Positions 23,071-31,202 of a stretch of DNA of 64,000 bases are shown here, one piece after another. The position numbers and the translations under genes are program-made. Below the pieces are notes generated by a model. That model was not told the origin of the DNA and made no database searches. It saw nothing but the letters and a program-made list of their open reading frames with translations. This DNA comes from Thelephora terrestris. Taxonomy: Eukaryota > Basidiomycota > Agaricomycetes > Thelephorales > Thelephoraceae. The stretch's first letter is position 1, and each line of letters begins with the position of its first letter. The stretch spans positions 248,001 to 312,000 of the forward strand of contig WIUZ02000012.1 in the NCBI GenBank assembly GCA_015956445.1. Direction: 5' to 3'.

Positions 23071-24652
23071 ATGTCTCTCAACGTCAACACTACTCCTTTT
23101 GACGCCACCACCCCTTACAATGTCAACACCTCTGACGTCGTCAATCACCTCTACGACACCCCCACTGCCATTGCTTGTGACAATGAAGTCGCTCAAGACT
23201 TCCTTCGCCAGCATGAGGCTCCTTTCCAAGTCTGGGATCAAGCCGGGCATTTGATCCCCCTTCTTGACACCATGGAGCGTGACAGGGAGGAGAGGATCAT
23301 TAGGTTGGAGAAGCGGATGGACCTCATGTATGTCATGTTTGAGAGCTTTGATGAAGACTTCCCACATTTTTGTGACGAACATTGGAAACCCTTTCAGGTG
23401 GCTGTCCAAAAGCACTGCGTCTCCACACACTGGGGGCAAGGGGGTACTTACCCAGTGGGTACATTGTGAGTTCATTGTTGGTTTTGAAACCATTCACCCA
23501 GTTGTTACCCACCAGGTACTTTTTGGGGACTTTTTGAAAGATACTCATCAATTTGCCTGCATTTTACCCACTGGGTACATGGTGGGTACTTTGTAAAATT
23601 ACCCACTCAGGAACCCAGTGGGCATTTTTTGAGTGAAACCCCTGGGTTCTTTCACAATTCACTTTCCAATGTGCCCATCAAACACCTGAGTCACTCATTG
23701 AGAGTTCTTTCATAAAGTACCCACCAATCTGATTACAATGTACTCAACCGCATACACAATGGGTTCTTTGAGAGTTTGTGGTAAAATGAGCCACATTGTT
23801 AGTTCTTTGTGAGTTCTTTCATAAATACCCACTGATCTGATCAAAACATACCCAGTGGGTTTTTTTCAAAGAACTCTCAATGAGTGACTCAAGTTTGTGA
23901 TGGGCACATTGGAAAGTAAATTGTGAAAGAACCCAGGGGTCTCACTCAAAGAGTACCCACTGGGTTCCTGAGTGGGTACTTTTACAACATGCCCACCATG
24001 TACCCAGTGGGTAAAATCCAGGCGAATTTATGGGTATCTTTCAAAAAGTACCAAGAAAGTACCTGGTGGGTAATGACTGGTCAAATGGTTTCAAAACCCA
24101 CAATGACCTCACAATGTGCCCACTGGGTAAGTACCCCCTTGCTCCCAGTGACAGACCAGCCCCCAGTCATCCCTTCAACTCCACCAGGATCAGGGCATTC
24201 CTCTCCCTCAATCCCCTCCTTGGAGTCCTGCTCTGGTGCTTCAGATGGTGGAGAGAACCATGAGGAAGAGTCGCAAGAGTCCAATGACTTGTTCTGGACA
24301 ACGGTGTTGCCTGTCGAACAAGTCTTGTCAAGTGCAGATGCGATTGAAGTTGGAGGCGGCGAGTCTTCAGGACAAGTATGGATTTGATCTAGTGAGTGAA
24401 GGGCTAGATCAAGTGAGGAGGGAGATGTATGATGGGTTGGAACATGACGTGTTGGGGTGTTGGGACTGCTGGGTGGACCCGACGTCCAGAGAGTATTCTT
24501 ACTGTCCGAAAAGTGTGTACAACCCTTTTCATTTCTCCCATTATTGTCCTCTGGGTCAATCTTGTGCCTGTGAGGTAGATCCTTTCCTCCTTGTTTACTC
24601 TGTTTACTTTGTCTTGTATTACTACTGCGAATGGTACAGATTTCTCAAATAA
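23071..24652 (+). CDS. Family W gene alpha, copy in W2 (interrupted by D1)
   Basis: Starts MSLNVNTTPFD at 23071, 15 nt after a TATAAA box. Blocks: HEAPFQVWDQAGHLIPLL, RLEKRMDLMYVMF, DEHWKPFQVAVQ, then D1, then the acidic Ser-rich region and the Cys-rich end (GCWDCWVDP, YNPFHFSHYCPLGQSCAC). The conservation between W1 and W2 of both the N-terminal block and the CxxC / CxC pattern argues that this was a real protein. Function unknown; this copy is broken. Confidence 0.45.
23428..24150. mobile_element. Hairpin element D1 (CACTG-ended, family D) inside W2 alpha
   Basis: 723 bp, starts CACTGGGGGCAAGGGGG and ends with the inverse CTTGCTCCCAGTG, flanked by ACA at 23425-23427 and 24151-24153. Interior words are TACCCA(C/G)TGGGTA, GTGGGTACTTT and TTCTTTCA; it shares the pattern of A but not its sequence. 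Its insertion separates the N-terminal and middle blocks of W2 alpha. Confidence 0.92.
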
Positions 24653-25189
24653 CCTGTGTGATTTTACTCAACATGTCACGCGTTCGTGACAGGGGTTCCT
24701 CTCCCTCTATCCCCTCCTTGGAATCCTGCTCCAGTCCTTCAGATGGTGAAGAGGACTTTGAAGAAGAGCCAGAAGAGTCCGATTACTCGTTCTGGACAGC
24801 GGTGTCGCCCATCGAACAAGGCTCACCAAGTTCATATGCAGTCGAAGCCGGAAGTCGCGAATCTTCAGGACAAGTATGGGTTCAATCTAGTGAGTGAAGG
24901 GCTAGAGGAAGTGAAGAGAGAGATGAATGAGGGGTTGCATTATGATGTACTAGGGTGTTAGGACTGCTGGGTAGATCCGACGTTTGGACAGTATTCTTAC
25001 TGTCCTCAAAGTGTGTACAACCCTTTCCATTTCTCCCATCGTTGCTCTCTTGATCAGCCGTGTGCTTGTGAAGTAGATCCGTTCCTCCTTGTTTAGTTCA
25101 CTTGATTTGTTTTGTAACACTACTGCGAATGATACAAATTTCTTGAATAACTTGTGTGATTTTTCTCAATATGTCACGGGTTTGTGACA
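24193..25189 (+). repeat. Tandem duplication of the W2 3' end (about 2 x 499 bp)
   Basis: 24193-24691 and 24692-25189 are direct copies that both start in the acidic region (TTCCTCTCCCTC) and both end with the W terminal motif GTGACA. They differ by many substitutions (by eye about 80% identical), so this is not a fresh slip duplication; a second, diverged W tail has been joined to the first, perhaps by unequal recombination between two W copies. Confidence 0.7.
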
Positions 25190-25215
25190 CTGGCGATGTC
25201 CTAGTCACCGTCTAT

Positions 25216-25686
25216 CACTGGGGGCAAGGGCACCTGGAATTGGTGATTACATCTTGATTACATGGTGAGTCCATGTGCACTCTTCAATAATTGTAATTGC
25301 CAACTCCAGGTTGATTACATTTCAAATGTTACCTTGACATGTAATCCAGCCAATATCCACCAATTCCATTTGAAATGTTCTCAACAAATGTTTCTGAGAT
25401 GTTTTTGACCTTTCGGCAAAAATGATACTGCAATGGAGTCAACATGTTCTTCAATCGTCTGAGATGTTTTCACAATGTGCCCAGTGGGCACATTCAGGAA
25501 ACATTGCTTGGGAACATTTTGAGGAAATTTCAAATGGAGTTGGTGACATCAGTTGGATTACATGTCAAGGTAACATTTGAAATGTAGTCAACCTGAAATC
25601 AGCAGTTACAATTATTGAAAAGTGCACATGAGCTCACCATGTAATCAAGATGTAATCACTGGTTCCAGGTGCCCTTGCCCCCAGTG
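25216..25686. mobile_element. Hairpin element C2 (family C) inside W1
   Basis: 471 bp, CACTGGGGGCAAGGGCACC to CTTGCCCCCAGTG, flanked by TAT at 25213-25215 and 25687-25689. It is almost identical to C4 at 41103-41573 (only a handful of differences by eye), so the two descend from a recently active source. Confidence 0.93.
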
Positions 25687-26184
25687 TATTTTAGTATCAG
25701 TCCAGCCTTCTACTTTCCTTCTCCTCGCATCCTCTTGGCCACCAATGTTCATACTCATTGTCCCACTCTCATTGTTCTTTGGTGGGACATACCAAGTGAT
25801 CTCCATTGGGGCATTATAGAATATCTCCACGAATTCAAACAACTTAGTGATCAAGACTTTGAACCATTTATTCAATCCCTCTTGGACTTCTGCCGGGACT
25901 ACAACTCCCCCACCCATCCTTACCAGTCTGATGCCCCTCTCGCTCTCGACATCCCTCCCTCTCTACCACTTACTCCGGGAACCCCTTTCATCGAACCCAG
26001 ATCCAACACACCCTACCCTCGCTAATCCTCTAGTGTCCTACAGAAAGTAAGCAGGCCTACAACCCTGACAGGTGAAGCCCTTGGAGTAGGTATTATGGTC
26101 ACCAACCTCAACTGCCTCCACTGCAAGTTGAGCAATCACAACAAAGCAGTAGTCCTTACTATTAGATTCTTTAAAAATTTGTGA

Positions 26185-26800
26185 GAGTATGTCACAATTT
26201 GAAGTGTTTTCTCTCATGATTTTTTCATTGCTTTGAGGGAGACATTTTGCTCATAGAACCCCTAAAACTTTTATAGGGGAGGCTAGGACCCAGCCAACCG
26301 AGCACTGGTGTTCCCAATTAGGCAGGTGCCAACAGTGTGGATGACCCAGGGGAGTGGATTGCTTATATAATAGCTTTAAAAAAAAACTTTTGATGGTTTA
26401 CATAAGCGACTCAAAAATGCTTTTGGCAAAAATTTCCAAAAAAAAATTCTTAGAAAAAAAATTATATGCCAGAAATTTTTGAAAAATGCTGGAAAAATCC
26501 TAAAAAATACCTAAAAAATTCCCACAGGTCTAGAAAGTGCCCAAAATGGCAAATCAATTTTTGAAATATTCAAATAAATTGTTTTTCTGGCTGGAAAAAT
26601 CCGGAAAAATTCCAAATAAATTGCCAAAAATTCCAGAATATATATATTATTTAAAATTATTGTGATTTTCTTTGTCCATTAAATAGCTCATAATTTTGAT
26701 ATTAAAGCATTTTATGCTCCTAAAAATTCATAAAAATTGGAAATTACAAATATACCTGTAATCCTCATTATATCATAAGGTACAGACCTGTTCATGGTCA
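26185..26800. other. AT-rich gene-free stretch
   Basis: From about 26380 to 26760 the sequence is dominated by A and T runs (AAAAATTTTTGAAAAA-like words with repeated GGAAAAATCC and CCAAAAATT). No reading frame, terminal repeat or RNA gene is recognisable. It borders the telomere-like tract on its right. Confidence 0.6.
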
Positions 26801-26809
26801 TAAACTAGC

Positions 26810-27005
26810 CCTAAACCTAGTCCTGGACCTAACCCAATTTAACCCTAACCCTAAACCTAAACCTAAACCTGCCCTAAACCTAAACCTAACCTGACCTGAC
26901 CTGACCTGACCTGACCTAACCTGACCTAACCTAACCCCAAATCTAACCTAACTTAGTACCAAACCTAAACCTAAACCTAACCTGCCCTAAACCTAATCCA
27001 ATTCT
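26810..27005. repeat. Telomere-like CCTAAA/CCTGA tract, left side
   Basis: Irregular tandem units CCTAAA, CCCTAA, CCTAACC and CCTGA. The C-rich strand lies on the plus strand here, as at the left end of a chromosome. It is degenerate rather than a perfect telomere array, and faces the reverse tract at 28890-29035. Confidence 0.75.
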
Positions 27006-28935
27006 AACCTCACCTAGTCCTAACCCTGACCTGGCCTAGTTTGGCCTTATCTTATCTTATCATGTCTCACCTGGCCTAAACATCCTAACCCAGCCTAGCC
27101 TGACCTGACCTAGTCCACCACAGGTCACCCAATCTAACCTAAAGTGGTCCATCTGACCCAGCCTAATGCAACTTGACTTGATCCTATCTCATCGGCTGTT
27201 TTATTATCTACCCTTAATCTAAATACAAATACTCTAGCCAACCAACATCAAATCCAACCTCACCCAGCTCAACAGCACATGACTGGGCTACAGGAACACA
27301 CTGTGAGCTGTACCACCCCATATCCTGTATCCAACTGTCACTCAAGCACAACAACTGTGGTGGACCTACAAGTTAGTGGACCTATGACCTCACACACCCA
27401 CAACTGTAGACTGCTCACTCAGTGGAAACATCTGTAATCCAACCTCACCCATGTACTACCCTCACCCTATGTTTTGTGCCAGACCACAACTTCACCACAA
27501 CTCAAGTTCAACCACCTGGCTGAACCTGCAAGCCAGACTAATATAGACTACTAGTTATGCACCCCACTGGGGGCAAGGGGTCAAATACCTGGTGGGTACA
27601 CACTGAACACATTGTGATCACAGTCAACAAGTGATCACAATGTGCCCAGTGGGCACATTTTGATTGCAATCACAATGTACACATCAATGTGAACTCAATG
27701 TGCCTGTTGTGCACATTTTAATTTCTTTCACAATGTTCCCATCAATGTGTTCACAATGTACCCAGCTCATTACATAATAGTTTCTTTCACAATGTTGTCC
27801 ACAATGTGTCCAGCATGTGGCTGAGCCACTCATTCAAACTTCTTTCACAAAGTATCCAGTGATGTGTCCATAATGTCCCCAGAGGGTTCTTTTGAAGCAA
27901 TCACAATGTAATCACCACATAGTTGTTTCTTTGAAAGTTCATGGTGAAATTGAACAATATTGTGATTACATTGTGATTACTTCAAAAAGAACCCTCTGGG
28001 GACATTATGGACACATCACTGGATACTTTGTGAAAGAAGTTTGAATGAGTGGCTCAGCCACATGCTGGACACATTGTGGACAACATTGTGAAAGAAACTA
28101 TTATGTAATGAGCTGGGTACATTGTGAACACATTGATGGGAACATTGTGAAAGAAATTAAAATGTGCACAACAGGCACATTGAGTTCACATTGATGTGTA
28201 CATTGTGATTGCAATCAAAATGTGCCCACTGGGCACATTGTGATCACTTGTTGACTGTGATCACAATGTGTTCAGTGTGTACCCACCAGGTATTTGACCC
28301 CTTGCCCCCAGTGGGATGCATAACTAGTAGTCTATATTAGTCTGGCTTGCAGGTTCAGCCAGGTGGTTGAACTTGAGTTGTGGTGAAGTTGTGGTCTGGC
28401 ACAAAACATAGGGTGAGGGTAGTACATGGGTGAGGTTGGATTACAGATGTTTCCACTGAGTGAGCAGTCTACAGTTGTGGGTGTGTGAGGTCATAGGTCC
28501 ACTAACTTGTAGGTCCACCACAGTTGTTGTGCTTGAGTGACAGTTGGATACAGGATATGGGGTGGTACAGCTCACAGTGTGTTCCTGTAGCCCAGTCATG
28601 TGCTGTTGAGCTGGGTGAGGTTGGATTTGATGTTGGTTGGCTAGAGTATTTGTATTTAGATTAAGGGTAGATAATAAAACAGCCGATGAGATAGGATCAA
28701 GTCAAGTTGCATTAGGCTGGGTCAGATGGACCACTTTAGGTTAGATTGGGTGACCTGTGGTGGACTAGGTCAGGTCAGGCTAGGCTGGGTTAGGATGTTT
28801 AGGCCAGGTGAGACATGATAAGATAAGATAAGGCCAAACTAGGCCAGGTCAGGGTTAGGACTAGGTGAGGTTAGAATTGGATTAGGTTTAGGGCAGGTTA
28901 GGTTTAGGTTTAGGTTTGGTACTAAGTTAGGTTCT
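26945..28935. repeat. Large near-perfect palindrome centred on hairpin A4
   Basis: Sequence from about 26945 to 27564 returns as its reverse complement from 28314 to about 28935 (for example TAATATAGACTACTAGTTATGC left, GCATAACTAGTAGTCTATATTA right, each over 600 bp and nearly exact). The spacer is element A4, itself an inverted repeat, so the whole 2 kb can fold as one stem. No gene is seen in it. Confidence 0.9.
27565..28313. mobile_element. Hairpin element A4 (family A) at the palindrome centre
   Basis: 749 bp with CACTGGGGGCAAGGGG ends and family A interior words; shorter than A1-A3, lacking one subterminal block on each side. The flanks are inverted rather than direct copies (left ...GCACCC, right GGATGC...), so no ordinary 3-bp duplication is visible. 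Confidence 0.9.
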
Positions 28936-29035
28936 GTGCTAGGTTAGGTTTAGAGCAGGCTAAGTTTGGGGTGGGTTAAGTTTAGGTTTAGGTTAGGTTT
29001 AGGTTTAGGGCAGGTTTAGGTTTAGGTTAGGTCAG
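28890..29035. repeat. Telomere-like TTTAGG tract, right side
   Basis: Units TTTAGG, TTAGGT and GGGCAGG on the plus strand, i.e. the G-rich strand runs rightwards as at a right chromosome end. Together with the tract at 26810 it brackets the palindrome with outward-facing telomere-like DNA. Confidence 0.75.
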
Positions 29036-30094
29036 GTAGGGGCGTTGTTTACAAAGAGTGTGAAAGCTTGTGCCTACAAAGATCTGACAAAAAGGTAGAT
29101 TAAGAGGATGCGGAATGCCAGTTATATGTGCACTTAGCTTGTCAGTCACAGTGCCTTTTTGTGCATATTGGATCAGGCAGCAGGACAAATGAGAGACCCT
29201 AGAGCAAATGTAGGTGATTTCTGCTGCAACCATGAACCCACAGTAGCCCCAGAGCCACGTAAAACGAGAGCCATAAACTTGGACAGAAGCAAAACTCTGA
29301 CGAGATGGCAATGTCGTTGGGTAGGTACTAAGCTCCGGCAAAGTTCATGCCCAATAAATCAGGTGAGAACAAGCAAGACAGGTGGTGTAAGACCAGTTCA
29401 TACCCGATAGATCAGGTGAGAACCAGCACAAGGGGGGAATGGATGACGCACAAGGCGTCTAAGAAAAAGGGGCACAGATGACAGGCAAGGAACCCTCCTA
29501 GGAAGGGTAGAAATTGTTGCCATCCGATAAATCAGAGGCAACAGAGCCTCGTGGTACCGATCACTGATGGTGATGGAACTTCACTCGGTGAACAGGGGGT
29601 CTTCTGGGGGACCTCCGTGGTGGTAGAGGATCAAGGCCCAGAGAGTTCCTGTGAAGGTGGGTCCTAGGTTGTACAGTGTCAAGGAACTCCAAGCAGCGAC
29701 TGGGGAACAGTTGCGAAGAAAGCGCAAAGGTGGAGATACCAGAAGAGAGCTAGAGACAAAGCAAGAAGAACAGAGAGATCACAAGAGTTCCGAAAGAGTT
29801 CCGAGGGGTTCCGAAGGGAAGATTCGACGAGGGGAGCAGAGAACACTAGGGGAAAACACTGAGGAAAGCAAGAAGACACTGGGGACGACGAGGGGACTAG
29901 AGCAAAGCTTCAGACTAGGAGGAGGGGAACATGGCTGACTGGACTTCAATAGGATGGAGCGCAATTGTCTCCGGAGTAGCTAGTACAGGATATATATACT
30001 AAGGTCTGCTCTGAGAAGGATCCAGAGAAGAAAGGAGGGAAACTGCGAAATAGGGACCTATGATGCAATGGCGAAGTCATAGGGGAAGAGGAGA

Positions 30095-30235
30095 AAAGGG
30101 GAAAGTCGTCATGAAAGGGGAAAGTCATCATAAAGGGGAAAGTCATCATAAAGGGGAAAGTCATCATAAAGGGGAAAGTCATCATAAAGGGGAAAGTCAT
30201 CATAAAGGGGAACTAAGCAAAGGGGAAAGTCTTCT
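30095..30235. repeat. 18-bp minisatellite
   Basis: About seven tandem copies of AAAGGGGAAAGTCATCAT. The unit is a multiple of three, so one frame stays open (repeating HHKGES on plus, PLYDDF on minus), but no start, homologue or flanking coding sequence supports a gene. Confidence 0.92.
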
Positions 30236-30244
30236 GGAGAAGAG

Positions 30245-30345
30245 GAAGCTCCGGCGAAGGAGAGGATGTTCCGGCAAAGGAGAGGATGCTCCGGCGAAGG
30301 AGAGGATGTTCTGAAGAGGAGGATGTTCCGAAGGAGGTTGTGAAG
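30245..30345. repeat. 20-bp minisatellite
   Basis: Three clear copies of (C/T)TCCGGC(G/A)AAGGAGAGGATG followed by decaying units rich in GAAGAGGAGGATG. It directly follows the 18-bp array. Confidence 0.8.
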
Positions 30346-30884
30346 GTTGCGAAGGGGAGGAAAAGCGAAGAGGAGGAATGAGGACTGAGGACGGCAAACC
30401 TCAGAATCCCACATCCCCAGAACTGGAGGCACTACATCAGCTATTCCCTCTTCAGCTTCAACTCCCACCTTCTCTTCCCTGCACCTCTTTTCTTGGACAC
30501 CTTGTGCATTGTCTGTTCCCCCTCATGCTTGTTCTCACCTGAATTATTGGGTGTGAACTGTGCCAGAACTTTGTACCTCGTCAACGACATGCTGTTGCGT
30601 TGGAGGTTTGCTTCTGCCCACATTCACTGCTGTTGGTTTACGCAGCTCTTGCTGCTGTGGGTTCTGGGGGTTTCGCCTCATCAACGACATTGCTATCTCA
30701 TTGGAGGTTTGCTTCTGTCTGTGTTCACTGCCTGTCGGTTTGCGTGGCTCTGGGCTGCTGTGGGTTCTGGGGACTGTTACTTGTCGAAGATTTGGTATCT
30801 TTGGTCTTTGTGGTATTTTTGTATTTATAATATCACCCCCCCAATCCTACCGACCTTGTTTTCTCTCCCAACCTGTTCTGTGAC

Positions 30885-31202
30885 TCTGTGCTCAGGTGCA
30901 CTTCCCAATAATTGTAATCACTGATTCCAGGTTGATTACATTTCAAATGTTTCCTGAATGTGCCCAGTGGATACATTGTGAAAACATCTCATGTTTTTGA
31001 GTGCATTTAGATTCCATCTTGGACGATTGAAGAACATGTTGATTACATTGCAGTATCATTTTTGCTGACAGGTCAAAATCATCCCAGAAACATTTGAAAT
31101 GTAATAAACCTGGAATCAGTGATTACAATTATTGGAAAGGGCACCTGAATTCACCATGTAATCAAGATGTAATTGCTGATTCCAGGTGCCCATGCCCCAG
31201 TG
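30885..31202. mobile_element. Hairpin element C3 (family C), left end missing
   Basis: Family C words (TTGTAATCACTGATTCCAGG, GATTACATTTC) and a right end CCCATGCCCCAGTG. The left CACTGGGGG terminus is absent; the copy starts inside the arm near GTGCACTT. Shortened and diverged relative to C1, C2 and C4. Confidence 0.75.

Larger units (their letters stand above)
21880..25189 (+). mobile_element. Element W2: gene-bearing TGTCA-class element carrying D1
   Basis: Starts TGTCAGGGTTG and ends TGTCACGGGTTTGTGACA, flanked by CTGGT and CTGGC (four of five positions agree). It lies in W1 in the opposite orientation. It holds gene alpha (plus), divergent gene beta (minus), the hairpin D1, and a tandem second copy of its own 3' 500 bp (24193-24691 and 24692-25189). 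A TATAAA box at 23050-23055 precedes alpha. It shows a few signs of decay besides the insertion. Confidence 0.75.
21650..26040 (+). pseudogene. Family W gene beta, copy in W1 (interrupted)
   Basis: Transcribed away from alpha. A conserved block (IWKYKLIRSLQVNRSN, YYRPFTALD, FLLGDHQFLW) occupies 21700-21874. The remainder (YFSISPAFYFPSPR, VLWWDIPSD, EFKQLSDQDFEPF) lies at 25690-26020 beyond W2 and C2. The same protein is encoded by the minus strand of W2. Hydrophobic and aromatic residues are common (WWD, FYF). Not recognised. Broken by two insertions. Confidence 0.45.
20178..26070 (-). mobile_element. Element W1: gene-bearing TGTCA-class element carrying W2 and C2
   Basis: On the minus strand it begins TGTCAGGGTTG (26070) and ends with TGTCACGCATTTGTGACA (20178). 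Flanks GGTGG and GGTGA agree at four of five positions. Removing W2 (21880-25189) and C2 (25216-25686) leaves about 2.1 kb, the same as W2 without its insertion and duplicated tail. It carries two divergent genes: alpha on the minus strand and beta on the plus strand. It is broken by two insertions, both within beta. Confidence 0.75.
19939..26184 (+). pseudogene. Unidentified coding sequence split by element W1
   Basis: An open stretch at 19939-20177 (NFINQFITAHHNRIP...) and another at 26071-26184 (EALGVGIMVTNLNCLHC... ending FFKNL and a stop at 26182-26184) lie directly on either side of W1, so W1 appears to have landed inside one reading frame. The upstream start would lie left of element Z, outside the window. 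I do not recognise the protein. It could be a host gene or the gene of yet another element. Confidence 0.4.
29036..30900. repeat. Gene-free region bounded by inverted copies of a 150-bp sequence
   Basis: A sequence at about 29230-29400 (minus sense, TTGCCGGAGCTTAGTACC) reappears inverted at about 30520-30690 (TGTGCCAGAACTTTGTACC), sharing TGCTTGTTCTCACCTGA and TTTTGCTTCTG / GTTTGCTTCTG words. A second, adjacent copy lies at about 30690-30780. Between the arms are purine-rich DNA (29680-29930), a TATATATA box near 29990 and two minisatellites. No gene is recognised; it may be a decayed element with inverted ends. Confidence 0.5.

Noticed and set aside
26810-29035. A real chromosome end
   Set aside because: The telomere-like units are degenerate and interstitial, with ordinary sequence on both sides.
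30095-30235. CRISPR array
   Set aside because: The 18-bp units abut each other with no spacers, and the genome is eukaryotic.
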